DNA of 64,000 bases from Rubrivivax sp. GTDB lineage: Bacteria > Pseudomonadota > Gammaproteobacteria > Burkholderiales > Burkholderiaceae_C. The notes beneath the pieces are model-generated. The model made no database searches, was not told the origin of the DNA, and saw only the letters and a program-made list of their open reading frames with translations. The stretch spans positions 183,356 through 247,355 of the forward strand of contig JADCGP010000011.1 of NCBI GenBank assembly GCA_020248915.1, read 5' to 3'. Positions 56,176-64,000 of the stretch are shown here, piece by piece (the first letter of the stretch is position 1; each line of letters opens with the position of its first letter). Made by a program: the position numbers and the translations under genes.

Positions 56176-57525
56176 ATGAACACACCCACCCTCACCGCCA
56201 CGCCCGCCGTGGCGCTGCAGCCCACGCCCATCGGCATCGTCGCCGCCGGCTTCGTGCCGGGCCAGCGCGTGTGGCTGTCGTCGCGCCTGGTCGACGACGC
56301 CGGCGTGGCCTGGACCTCCCGCGCCGTCTTCGTGGCCGATGCCGCCGGGCGCATCGATCTGGAGGACGCGCCGGCCGAGGAGGGCCACTACACCGGCATC
56401 GACCCGGCGGGCCTGTTCTGGAGCCTGCGGCCCGAGCCGGTGAGCGACCGCAGCTTCATGCTGGGCGCCACCGAGAAGGCGCACAAGCTGGGCCAGCCGC
56501 ACATCGCGCCGATGAAGTCGCACGTGTTCGAGCTGCAGGCCACCGTGGAAGGTCAAGCCACCCCCTGCGCCGCCACCATCGTGACGCTGCAGCGCCTGGT
56601 GGACGGCATCGAGGTGCTGCCGCTGCGCGACGGCCGGCTGCGCGGCCAGGTGCTGCGCTGGAAGGAACGCCGGCTGCCCGATGGCCGCGCGCGCGGCTGC
56701 ATCTTCAGCTTCACCGGCTCGGGCGGCGGGCTGGAGCTGGGCTACGCGCCGGTGCTGGCCTCGCTGGGCTACGACGTGGTCAGCCTTGCCTACTTTGCCT
56801 ATGAGGACCTGCCGGCCTTCATCGCCGGGATTCCGCTGGAGTATTTCGAGGAAGGCTTTGCCTGGGCACGGCGCGAGCTGGGCTGCGAGCGCATCGGCAT
56901 CCAGGGCGCGTCGCGCGGCGGCGAGCTCGTCATTTCGCTGGCGAGTTACCTGCCCGAGCACATCCAGGGCGTGGTGGGCATCGTGCCCATGTACACCACC
57001 AGCATCGGCTGGGACCCGGCCAAGGGCATGGGCGGGCCCAGCTTCACCTTCCGCGGCCAGCCCGTGCCGCACAGCAAGCCCGGCGATTCGCCGTCGTTGG
57101 AGGAGATGAAGCGCCTGGGCGAGATCGAGCCCAACGGCTACGCCGCCACTCCCGGCTACTACGCCACGCTCAACGATCCCGAGACGCGCGCCACCGCCGC
57201 GCTGCCCATCGAGCAGTCGTCATGCCCCGTGCTGCTGATCAGCGGCGTGGACGACCAGATGTGGCCCAGCGCCTGGGGCAGCGACCTCATCGTCAACCGG
57301 CTGCGCGCCCAGGGCTTTGCGCACCCGGTCCAGCACCTGTGCCTGCAGGAAACCGGCCACATCACACCGCTGCCCAACACCGTGACCACCTTCTGCCCGG
57401 CGCTGCTGCATTCGCTGCTGGGCATCTTCCTGGCCTGCGGCGGCACGCCGGCCGGCAGCGCGCGCGAAAGCCGCCGCACCTGGGAGGCTCTGCGCGCCCA
57501 CTACCGCAGCGTGTTCGGGCACTGA
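56176..57525 (+). CDS. BAAT-like acyl hydrolase/acyltransferase (copy 2)
   Basis: The 449-residue protein mirrors copy 1: N-terminal BAAT domain ([47 protein letters not shown]) and BAAT_C with elbow [15 protein letters not shown], then [18 protein letters not shown] and QETGHITPL. The two copies differ enough in sequence to suggest different acyl or amine partners. The nucleophile is serine. It follows the esterase after 39 bp. Confidence 0.85.
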   Translation: MNTPTLTATPAVALQPTPIGIVAAGFVPGQRVWLSSRLVDDAGVAWTSRAVFVADAAGRIDLEDAPAEEGHYTGIDPAGLFWSLRPEPVSDRSFMLGATEKAHKLGQPHIAPMKSHVFELQATVEGQATPCAATIVTLQRLVDGIEVLPLRDGRLRGQVLRWKERRLPDGRARGCIFSFTGSGGGLELGYAPVLASLGYDVVSLAYFAYEDLPAFIAGIPLEYFEEGFAWARRELGCERIGIQGASRGGELVISLASYLPEHIQGVVGIVPMYTTSIGWDPAKGMGGPSFTFRGQPVPHSKPGDSPSLEEMKRLGEIEPNGYAATPGYYATLNDPETRATAALPIEQSSCPVLLISGVDDQMWPSAWGSDLIVNRLRAQGFAHPVQHLCLQETGHITPLPNTVTTFCPALLHSLLGIFLACGGTPAGSARESRRTWEALRAHYRSVFGH

Positions 57526-57541
57526 GCCGAAGAGCCCGTCG

Positions 57542-58672
57542 ATGAGCGACACAAACACGCAGCGCCGCACCTGGGTGCGCAGCGCCATCCGGCGCATCGA
57601 GGCCGACTTCCAGCGCTCGGCCGACACCCACTTGCTGCCGTTGCCGCTGCCCGGCCTGCCGGGCGTGGACCTGTACCTCAAGGATGAGAGCAGTCACCCC
57701 ACCGGCAGCCTGAAGCACCGGCTGGCGCGCAGCCTGTTCCTGCACGCGCTGTGCAACGGCTGGCTGCACGAAGGCAGCACGGTGGTGGAAGCCAGCAGCG
57801 GCAGCACCGCCATCAGCGAGGCCTACTTCGCGCGGCTGCTGGGCCTGCCCTTCGTGGCCGTGATGCCGCGCAGTACCAGCCCGGCCAAGGTGCAGGCCAT
57901 CGCCTTTCAGGGCGGGCGCTGCCACCTGGTGGACGACCCGAAGCAGGTGTACGCCGAAAGCGAGCGCATCGCGCGCGAGACCGGCGGCCACTACATGGAC
58001 CAGTTCACCCACGCCGAGCGCGCCACCGACTGGCGCGCCAACAACAACATCGCCGACAGCATCTTCCAGCAGATGCGCCACGAGCCGCACCCCGTGCCGC
58101 ACTGGCTGGTGGCCAGCGCCGGCACCGGCGGCACGCTGGCCACGCTGGGCCGCTACGTGCGCTACTGCCGGCACGACACGCAGGTGTGCGGCGTGGACGC
58201 CGAGCGCAGCGTGCTGTTCGAGCACTACCGCAGCCGCGACCCGGCACTGACGCTGGACAGCGGCTCGCGCATCGAAGGCATCGGCCGGCCGCGCGTGGAG
58301 CCTTCGTTCCTGCCCGACACCATGGACGCCATGCTCAAGGTGCCCGACCGCTGGAGCCTGGCGGCCATGCTGGCGCTGAGCGAGCGGCTGGGCCGGCCGG
58401 TGGGCGGCAGCACCGGCACCAACTTGGTGGCCGCGCTGTGGTGCGCCAGCCAGATCCAGGCCGAGGGCCAGGCGGGCTCCATCGTCACGCTGCTGTGCGA
58501 CGACGGCCACCGCTACCAGACCAGCTGCTTCGACGCGGACTGGCGCCGCGAGCAGGGGCTGGACTGCGCCGAGGCGCAGGCCCAGGTCGCGCGCTGGATG
58601 GACACCGGCGAGGTGCCCGACGAACTGCACACCGCCATGCCCCGCGCCGGGGCGGTGGCGGGCAACCTCTAG
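57542..58672 (+). CDS. PLP-dependent cysteine synthase-family enzyme (Cds1-like)
   Basis: The 376-residue fold-type II PLP enzyme carries its Schiff-base lysine in [15 protein letters not shown] (Lys58), substrate loop [14 protein letters not shown] and phosphate loop [15 protein letters not shown]. The [23 protein letters not shown] segment is characteristic of L-cysteine desulfhydrase Cds1 rather than CysK/CysM. It may eliminate H2S/NH3 from cysteine or a similar beta-substituted amino acid released by the pathway. Confidence 0.82.
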   Translation: MSDTNTQRRTWVRSAIRRIEADFQRSADTHLLPLPLPGLPGVDLYLKDESSHPTGSLKHRLARSLFLHALCNGWLHEGSTVVEASSGSTAISEAYFARLLGLPFVAVMPRSTSPAKVQAIAFQGGRCHLVDDPKQVYAESERIARETGGHYMDQFTHAERATDWRANNNIADSIFQQMRHEPHPVPHWLVASAGTGGTLATLGRYVRYCRHDTQVCGVDAERSVLFEHYRSRDPALTLDSGSRIEGIGRPRVEPSFLPDTMDAMLKVPDRWSLAAMLALSERLGRPVGGSTGTNLVAALWCASQIQAEGQAGSIVTLLCDDGHRYQTSCFDADWRREQGLDCAEAQAQVARWMDTGEVPDELHTAMPRAGAVAGNL

Positions 58673-58691
58673 ACCTCATGGAGACACACCG

Positions 58692-59720
58692 ATGACATCC
58701 ACCATGCGAGCCGCCGTTGTCCACGCTCACGGCGGCCTCGAGCAGACCGTGTTCGACCCCGCCTGGCCGCGCCCGGCCGTGCAACCCGGCTACGTGCTGC
58801 TGCGCGTACGCGCCTGTTCGTTGAACTACCACGACATCTTCACCCGCCGCAGCATGCCCGGCATCAAGGTGCCGCTGCCCATCATCATCGGCTCGGACAT
58901 CGCCGGCGAGATCGCCGAACTGGGCCCGGGCGTAAGCGGCTGGGCCGTGGGCGACCGCGTGCTGATCGACCCGCTGCCCGTGGGCGGCGAAGGCGCGCCC
59001 AAGGGCATGATCGGCGAGATGTACGACGGAGGCCGCGCCGAATACTGCCTGGCCTGGGCGCCGCAACTCGTGAAGCTGCCCGACGACGTGGGCTTCGAGG
59101 TCGCCGCCAGCCTGCCGCTGGCCTATGCCACCGCGCACCGCATGATGGTGACCATCGGCCAGGTGAAGGCCGGCGAGACCGTGGTGGTGCTGGGCGCCAG
59201 CGGCGGCGTGGGCACGGCCTGCGTGCTGCTGGCAAAGCTGGCGGGGGCCAACGTCGTCGCCTGCGCCGGCAGTGCCGACAAGGCCAAGCGCCTGAAGGCC
59301 CTGGGCGCCGAGCACGTGGTGAACTACCGCGAGCAGAAGGTGATGGACGCCGTGCATGCGCTGGCGGGGAAGCCGCGCATCAGCGGCACCGGCGGCGTGG
59401 ACGTGGTCGTCAACTTCACCGGAGGCAACAGCTGGCAGGAGGGCATCCGTTGCCTGAAGGTGGGCGGTCGGCTGCTGACCTGCGGCGCTACCGCGGGCTA
59501 CGAAGAGCACATCGACGTGCGCTACGTGTGGACCTTCGAGCTCAAGCTGATGGGCAGCAACGGCTGGCGCCGCGAGGACCTGGTGGCGCTGCTGGAGCTG
59601 GCGCGCAGCGGGCGCATGTTGCCGGTCATCGACAAGGTGCTGCCGCTGGAGGACATCCGTGAAGCCGAGCGCCTGATGGAAGAGCGCCAGGTCTTCGGCA
59701 AGATCGTCGTGACGCCGTGA
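58692..59720 (+). CDS. MDR-family NADPH:quinone oxidoreductase-like
   Basis: The 342-residue protein is a medium-chain dehydrogenase: SLNYHDIFTRRSMPG, PIIIGSDIAGEIAELGPGVSGWAVGDRV, Rossmann ASGGVGTACVLLAKLAG. The structural-zinc cysteines are absent, so it is of the quinone/enone reductase type. It could reduce an alpha-beta-unsaturated intermediate. Within the rightward run between Cds1 and thioesterase. Confidence 0.83.
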   Translation: MTSTMRAAVVHAHGGLEQTVFDPAWPRPAVQPGYVLLRVRACSLNYHDIFTRRSMPGIKVPLPIIIGSDIAGEIAELGPGVSGWAVGDRVLIDPLPVGGEGAPKGMIGEMYDGGRAEYCLAWAPQLVKLPDDVGFEVAASLPLAYATAHRMMVTIGQVKAGETVVVLGASGGVGTACVLLAKLAGANVVACAGSADKAKRLKALGAEHVVNYREQKVMDAVHALAGKPRISGTGGVDVVVNFTGGNSWQEGIRCLKVGGRLLTCGATAGYEEHIDVRYVWTFELKLMGSNGWRREDLVALLELARSGRMLPVIDKVLPLEDIREAERLMEERQVFGKIVVTP

Positions 59721-59783
59721 GGCCCTGCCGATGATGCCCTGACCGACTGCGCAGCCATCGTTCCCCGACCCCAAGGATTCGAC

Positions 59784-60206
59784 ATGTCCTCACCATCACC
59801 CGCCGTCGCCGCGCTACAAGCGCAGTGCGATGCCTCGCCCTACATCCGCTTCGCCGCCATCCGCGTGCTGAGCGTGGAAACCGAGGCGCAGACCGTGTGC
59901 TTCGCGATGCCTTTCCGCCCCGAGTTCGAGCGCGGCGAAGGCACCGGGCAGTTCCACGGCGGGCCGATCGCCTCGCTCATCGACACGGCCGGCTGCATGG
60001 CGCTGGTGGCGGTGGCCGGGCGCGATGCCGGCACGGTGGACTTCCGCACCGACTACCTGCGCCCGGCCGCCGGTGAACTGCGGGCGCAGGCGCGCGTGCG
60101 CCGCGCCGGGCGCACCATGGGCGTGGTGGACGTGGACGTGCTGGACGCTTCAGATCGCCTGGTGGCCACGGGCCGTGGTACCTTTTTTCTGGAGGCCAGG
60201 GCATGA
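59784..60206 (+). CDS. PaaI-family thioesterase
   Basis: The 140-residue hotdog protein has the active-site helix GTGQFHGGPIASLIDTAGCMA, the HGG-type PaaI motif with Asp, and VDFRTDYLRPAAGE. It hydrolyses acyl-CoA and may balance the acyl-CoA synthetase whose ATG overlaps its stop. Confidence 0.85.
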   Translation: MSSPSPAVAALQAQCDASPYIRFAAIRVLSVETEAQTVCFAMPFRPEFERGEGTGQFHGGPIASLIDTAGCMALVAVAGRDAGTVDFRTDYLRPAAGELRAQARVRRAGRTMGVVDVDVLDASDRLVATGRGTFFLEARA

Positions 60207-61786
60207 CGCCCCTCGACCAACGCACCGACCTGCCCGCCAACCTGGGCCTGACACTGGACGCGTCTCGCGGGCGTGAGGCGCTGGCCGTGATCGAGGTGCA
60301 GGCCAACGGCTCGCTGCTGCGGCGCTGGAGCTACGGCGAGTTCGACGAGCTCGTCAACGCGCTGGCCCGCGGCCTGGTGGCGCGTGGACTGAGGCGCGGC
60401 GACCGCGTAGGCGTGATGGCCGCCAACAGCGTTCACGCGCTGGCCGTGATGCTGGCCACGATGCGCGCCGGTCTGGTGAGCGTGCCGGTGAACCCGCGCG
60501 CCGGTGCCGAGACGCTGGCCTACATGGCCGAGGACTCGGCGCTGCGCCTGGTGCTGGCCGACGAGGAGTTTCTGCCGGTGGCGAAAGCGCTGCCGGGGGC
60601 TGTGGCCGGCACGCTGCCGGTGCTGCCGCTGCAGGGTGACGACTTCACGGCGCTGGCCGACCCTGGACCCTTCACCGCCGTGCTGCCGGGCCAGGACGAG
60701 GTGGCCCTGGTGCTGTACACCAGCGGCTCCACCGGCCGTCCAAAGGGCGTGCTGCTGTCGCACCGCAGCCAGGTGCTGATCGCCGCCGGCTACGCCACCG
60801 ACTTCATGCGCCAGTGCCTGGACAGCGGCCCGTCCATCGTGGCCGCGCCGCTGTTCCACATGAATGCCACGGTGAACACCACGCACGTGTTCATGCTGCA
60901 GGGCGCCTTCGTGCTGATGCCGCGCTTCGACGTGCAGGGTTTCATCCGCGCGGTGAGCGAACACCGCGTGAGCGTGCTGTCGGGCGTGCCCACGATGACG
61001 GCCATGATGGCGCAGCAGCGTCAGGAGCTGGCTCAGGCCGACTTCGGCAACGTGAAGCTGGTGGTCATCGGCTCGGCGCCGCTGTCGGCCACGGTGCTGG
61101 CGCAGGTGAGCCAGATGTTCCCGGCCGCCAGCGTCATCAACAGCTATGGCACCACCGAGACCGGCGCGGGCTACTTCGGCGCGCACCCACAGGGCCAGGC
61201 GCGGCCGTTCATGTCGGTGGGCCATGCCCAGCCGCACGCCCGGCTACGGCTGGTCGATGGCGAAGGCCAGGAGGTGACCGGGCCTGATGCACAGGGCGTG
61301 CTGGAGATCCATTGCGCCACGCGCATGAACGGCTACCAGAACAGGCCCGAGCTGACCGCCGAGAAGCTGCGCGACGGCTGGATCCACACCGGCGACATCA
61401 TGCGGCGCGACACCGACGGCTGGTACTACTTCGTCGGCCGCGCCGATGACATGTTCGTCTGCAGCGGCGAGAACATCTACCCCGGGCAGGTGGAACGGCT
61501 GCTGGAGCGCCACCCGCAGGTGCTGGAGGTGTGCGTGCTGCCTCTGTCCGACGAGCGGCGTGGCCACATCCCGGTGGCCTTCGTGGTGCCCAAGCCAGGG
61601 ACTACGCCCACCGAGAAGCAACTGCAGGAACACGTGCTGGCCCTGGCTGCGCCGCACCTGCACCCCCGCCGCGTGTGGTTCATCGAGCAGATGCCGCTGG
61701 CCGGCACCAACAAGATCGACCGCAGGGCGCTGGTCGAACGCGCCGTGGGGTTGGCCGCCGCGGTTCCGAGCGGCGGTGGCGGGTAA
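60203..61786 (+). CDS. Acyl-CoA synthetase (AMP-dependent ligase)
   Basis: The 527-residue ANL-family enzyme has the P-loop LYTSGSTGRPKGVLLSH, A5 motif NSYGTTETGAGYFG, A7/A8 GWIHTGDIMRRDTDGWYYFVGRADDMF, and the C-terminal Lys in AGTNKIDRRAL. It activates a carboxylic acid to acyl-AMP then acyl-CoA. Medium/long-chain or aromatic acids are possible. Coupled to the upstream thioesterase (ATGA). Confidence 0.9.
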   Translation: MTPLDQRTDLPANLGLTLDASRGREALAVIEVQANGSLLRRWSYGEFDELVNALARGLVARGLRRGDRVGVMAANSVHALAVMLATMRAGLVSVPVNPRAGAETLAYMAEDSALRLVLADEEFLPVAKALPGAVAGTLPVLPLQGDDFTALADPGPFTAVLPGQDEVALVLYTSGSTGRPKGVLLSHRSQVLIAAGYATDFMRQCLDSGPSIVAAPLFHMNATVNTTHVFMLQGAFVLMPRFDVQGFIRAVSEHRVSVLSGVPTMTAMMAQQRQELAQADFGNVKLVVIGSAPLSATVLAQVSQMFPAASVINSYGTTETGAGYFGAHPQGQARPFMSVGHAQPHARLRLVDGEGQEVTGPDAQGVLEIHCATRMNGYQNRPELTAEKLRDGWIHTGDIMRRDTDGWYYFVGRADDMFVCSGENIYPGQVERLLERHPQVLEVCVLPLSDERRGHIPVAFVVPKPGTTPTEKQLQEHVLALAAPHLHPRRVWFIEQMPLAGTNKIDRRALVERAVGLAAAVPSGGGG

Positions 61787-61840
61787 GCTGCGCCTCGCCG
61801 ACCCCGACGATCTGATGACCTGCTCCACAGGAGGCCGCTC

Positions 61841-62263
61841 TTGAGTCCCCACCCGAAGAGACCGGGGTTCCATTTCCGGGTGCGCTACGCCGAGTGCACG
61901 GCCCACGGCGAACTGGGCCTGGCCAGCTACATCAACTACTTCAGCGAGGCCGCGGCGCAGGCGCTGAGCGAACGCGGCATGGATCTGCGCACGTTGACGT
62001 CCCGCTCCGGAGCCCTGCGCGAGGCCGGCTACGAAGTGGCGATCCAGGCCTCGCCGGGCTACGACGACGAGTTGGAGGTCGAAGTGCGGCTGCACGCGCT
62101 GGACGAGCGCGGCTTCACGCTGGGCTTCGGGCTGCAGGCCGCGCGCGGTGGCAAGCCGCTGGCACGCGGCGCCATCCGCTACGACGCACGGCCATCAGGC
62201 CCCGATGGGGCCTGCCGCCTGCCTCTTGATCTGCACGGACTGCTGCAAGAGTGGCTCGTCTGA
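61841..62263 (+). CDS. Acyl-CoA thioesterase, 4HBT-like
   Basis: The 140-residue hotdog protein has FRVRYAECTAHGELGLASYINYFSEAAAQALSERG, the 4HBT Asp/Glu site (here Glu in YAECTAHG replaces the usual Asp). It starts at TTG, supported by a strong AGGAGG seven bases upstream. The altered active-site residue makes activity uncertain. Confidence 0.75.
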   Translation: MSPHPKRPGFHFRVRYAECTAHGELGLASYINYFSEAAAQALSERGMDLRTLTSRSGALREAGYEVAIQASPGYDDELEVEVRLHALDERGFTLGFGLQAARGGKPLARGAIRYDARPSGPDGACRLPLDLHGLLQEWLV

Positions 62264-62333
62264 CCTGCAAACCGACCGCCAGATCGGCGGGCGGAGTGCC
62301 TCTTCCAAACTACACCAGGCCGGAGCATCGTTC

Positions 62334-62804
62334 ATGACACAACCCCACCTTCAGCTGCAGCAACTGGGCATCGTGCTGCCCGCGGTGAGCGCGCCGGCTG
62401 CTGCCTATGTGCCCTGGGTGCGGAGCGGCGATCTGCTTTTCCTGTCGGGCCATCTGGCCAAGCGCAATGGCCAGGTCTGGGTGGGCCAGCTCGGTGCCAC
62501 GCTGGACACCGCCCAGGGCCAGCAGGCGGCGCGAGCGGTCGCCATCGACCTGATGGGCACGTTGGCCGCCGCGCTGGGGGGCGACCTGGGGCGGGTGCGC
62601 CGCATCGTCAAGCTGCTGAGCCTGGTCAACAGCACGGCGAGCTTCACGGAACATCACCTGGTCACCAACGGCTGCTCCAGCCTTCTGGTGGAGGTCTTCG
62701 GCGCCGACATCGGCAGCCACGCCCGCAGCGCCTTCGGCGTGGCGCAGATTCCGCTGGGCGCCTGCGTGGAGATCGAGCTGATCGCCCAGGTCGATCCGGC
62801 CTGA
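62334..62804 (+). CDS. RidA/YjgF-family imine/enamine deaminase
   Basis: The 156-residue protein matches the longer RidA subgroup: YVPWVRSGDLLFLSGHLAKRNGQ, NLMGT-like DLMGTLAAALGGDLGRVRRIVK and SHARSAFGVAQIPLGACVEIELIAQV with the conserved catalytic Arg. RidA hydrolyses reactive 2-imino/enamino acids to 2-oxo acids and ammonia. That is exactly the product of the D-amino-acid dehydrogenase at the other end of the island. Confidence 0.88.
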   Translation: MTQPHLQLQQLGIVLPAVSAPAAAYVPWVRSGDLLFLSGHLAKRNGQVWVGQLGATLDTAQGQQAARAVAIDLMGTLAAALGGDLGRVRRIVKLLSLVNSTASFTEHHLVTNGCSSLLVEVFGADIGSHARSAFGVAQIPLGACVEIELIAQVDPA

Positions 62805-62832
62805 TGGGCACTCACCACCAGACGGAGTCCGC

Positions 62833-63663
62833 ATGAAGAAGCTGTTCATCAGCGCCGACATCGAGGGCGTGGCCTGCATCAGCGCGCCCGTGGAAGTGGA
62901 CAAAGCCCACCCGGCCGAGTACGCGCCGTTCCAGCGGCAGATGACGGCCGAGGTGGCTGCGGCCTGCGCCGGCGCCTGGGCGGCCGGAGTCGAGTCCATC
63001 GTGATCAAGGACGCCCACTGGACGGCCCGCAACATCGACCCGCACCAGCTCGCCGTACCGGCCGGCAAGGAACTGAAGCTCATCCGCGGCTGGAGCGGCC
63101 ATCCCTTTGCCATGGTGCAGGGCCTGGACGAGAGCTTCGACGCCGTGGCCTTCATCGGCTTCCACGCGGCGGGCGGCTGTGGGGGCAACCCGCTGGCACA
63201 CACAGTCTCCAGCCGCGCCTTCGCGCGCGTGGAGCTCAACGGGCGCACGGCCTCGGAGTGCCTGATCTACGCCTACGCCGCTGCCAGCGTGGGCGTGCCG
63301 CTGGTGTTCCTGTCGGGCGATCAGCAGCTGTGCGACGAGGCCTCGGGCCTGATCGATGGGCTGCAGACAGTGGCCACGCTGCAGGGCTTCGGCGCTTCGG
63401 TGCAATCCATCCTGCCCGCCGAGGCCGTGCAGCGCATCCAGGCCGGCGTGCAAGCGGCAGTGCATCTCTCGGCCCGAGGCCCCGTGGTGGCACCACCGGC
63501 GCTGCCCGAGGCGTTCAACTTCAAACTGTGCTTCAACAAGGCCAGCGACGCCTACGCCAAGTCGTTCTATCCGCAGGTGCAGCAGGTGTCGGATACAGAA
63601 CTGGTACTGGAAACACGGCGCTACTTCGACGTGCTGACCTTCTTGTGGTTCGCAGCGCAGTGA
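62833..63663 (+). CDS. M55 family D-aminopeptidase (DppA-like)
   Basis: The 276-residue metalloenzyme starts KKLFISADIEGVACIS (Asp9, Glu11 zinc ligands), with His in IVIKDAHWTARNID, His in AFIGFHAAGGCGGNP and nucleophile-type His in LAHTVSSR. This is the DppA pattern. DppA removes N-terminal D-amino acids from peptides such as D-Ala-D-Ala, forming a decamer in the cytosol. AGACGGAG-like sequence precedes the ATG. Last gene of the rightward run; its presence with RidA and the DauA-like dehydrogenase suggests D-peptide breakdown. Confidence 0.87.
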   Translation: MKKLFISADIEGVACISAPVEVDKAHPAEYAPFQRQMTAEVAAACAGAWAAGVESIVIKDAHWTARNIDPHQLAVPAGKELKLIRGWSGHPFAMVQGLDESFDAVAFIGFHAAGGCGGNPLAHTVSSRAFARVELNGRTASECLIYAYAAASVGVPLVFLSGDQQLCDEASGLIDGLQTVATLQGFGASVQSILPAEAVQRIQAGVQAAVHLSARGPVVAPPALPEAFNFKLCFNKASDAYAKSFYPQVQQVSDTELVLETRRYFDVLTFLWFAAQ

Positions 63664-63860
63664 CTTGCGCGGGCGAACCATCACTTGCAGGAACTGACCA
63701 GCACTTCGAGAGCCCGCTTTCAGTCCTCGAACCGTAGGAGCTGAACGACAGCAGTCGACAGCGTGAGTTCGCGGCTTTCAGATGCAGTCGTTCAGCCGGG
63801 ATCTTCTCCCAGTCGATGCTGATCACCTGCGAACGACAGCCGTCGCTGTCGCTAAATTCT
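63664..63860. other. Gene-free stretch before the ISL3-like element
   Basis: No coding region or RNA was recognised. It is the tail of the rightward operon and the point of IS insertion. The eight bases TAAATTCT next to the IS end (63853-63860) could be one copy of an 8-bp target duplication. Confidence 0.45.
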
Positions 63861-64000
63861 GGCTCTTCTGAATTTCGTGTGGGTTACCGGGCATGAGGGT
63901 TGACCGCTGCGAAGTCGAGCTTGCCTGCGATCAGGAAGACGACGGTCCTGATCGTGTCGAAGCTGGCGAAGCCGCGCGCTCGGCGCTTGGCGGCCTGGAA
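63861..64000 (-). mobile_element. End of an ISL3-like insertion sequence (partial)
   Basis: GGCTCTTCTGAATTTCGTGT from 63861 resembles ISL3-family terminal repeats, which begin GGCTCTTC. The adjacent minus-strand frame gives an ISL3-like transposase C-terminus. The element continues past the window end. Confidence 0.6.
63884..64000 (-). CDS. ISL3-family-like transposase C-terminus (partial)
   Basis: Read leftward from the window edge, 38 codons give FQAAKRRARGFASFDTIRTV and VFLIAGKLDFAAVNPHAR, then TAA at 63884-63886. The AAKRRARGF...LIAGKLDF pattern is the usual ISL3 transposase end. The rest of the gene, including the DDE residues, lies outside the window. Confidence 0.65.
   Translation of the reverse strand, partial: FQAAKRRARGFASFDTIRTVVFLIAGKLDFAAVNPHAR

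Noticed and set aside
51337..57525. Bile-acid or steroid degradation because of the BAAT-like genes
   Set aside because: No steroid ring-cleavage, hydroxysteroid dehydrogenase or side-chain beta-oxidation genes accompany them.
63664..63860. Search for a repeat of the tRNA-Ser 3' end as the right attachment site
   Set aside because: No stretch resembling the T-arm or acceptor end of tRNA-Ser was found here, so an attachment site cannot be claimed within the window.

Overview
The window is about 64 kb of very GC-rich DNA with dense, short-spaced genes. It most likely comes from a betaproteobacterium of the order Burkholderiales. Three things point there: an EF-P with Arg at position 32 encoded beside its rhamnosyltransferase EarP, the conserved block yicC / Ser-Thr kinase / PP2C / rph / rdgB / hemW, and cheR-cheD-cheB with typical betaproteobacterial housekeeping genes. 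The genus cannot be fixed from the sequence alone.

Positions 1-22,700 are chromosomal backbone. They hold YceH, thioesterases, a GST, scoAB (ketone-body CoA transfer), gamma-glutamyltransferase, pyrD, rpiA, mnmC, a DUF3445 haem N-demethylase-like protein, the efp-earP pair, uvrC, pgsA, a DMT exporter, a tartrate/D-malate dehydrogenase, HU, tRNA-Val, ppiD and tRNA-His. Several of these genes have a GAYAAT-like -10 box only 6-8 nt before the ATG, which suggests leaderless transcripts.

Positions 22,705-24,942, just after tRNA-His, are a small scar of former mobile DNA. The 5' parts of two unrelated tyrosine integrase genes abut tail to tail at 23,373/23,374. A perfect 12-bp inverted repeat and a complete IS630-family element with TA target duplication follow.

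Positions 24,943-39,463 return to backbone: yicC, the kinase/phosphatase pair, rph-rdgB-hemW, cheR-cheD-cheB, a truncated globin, smr, radC, fkpB-ispH, serS and a hydratase/FAH-like gene, ending at tRNA-Ser(CGA).

Positions 39,555-63,860 form an accessory catabolic island between tRNA-Ser and the end of an ISL3-like insertion sequence. It has two outward-facing divergent promoters. Leftward genes are a DauA-like D-amino-acid dehydrogenase with a VOC protein, and a TonB-dependent receptor with an XRE-cupin regulator. Rightward genes are two amidohydrolases, a VOC protein and a decayed kbl-like gene, then a 13-gene run: MFS transporter, two BAAT-like hydrolases, a third amidohydrolase, a VOC protein, an IroE-like esterase, a Cds1-like PLP enzyme, an MDR oxidoreductase, two thioesterases, an acyl-CoA synthetase, RidA and an M55 D-aminopeptidase. 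Three similar palindromes (TTnAC-n5-GTCAA) lie in the two divergent promoters and may be the regulator's operators.

Taken together, the island looks like a dedicated uptake-and-breakdown system for an imported amide- or ester-linked compound containing D-amino acids, perhaps an acylated peptide. The receptor and transporter would import it. Esterase, BAAT-like hydrolases and amidohydrolases would open it. The D-aminopeptidase, FAD dehydrogenase and RidA would convert D-residues to 2-oxo acids, and the CoA ligase, thioesterases and MDR enzyme would handle the acyl part. This pathway is inferred; the substrate is unknown.
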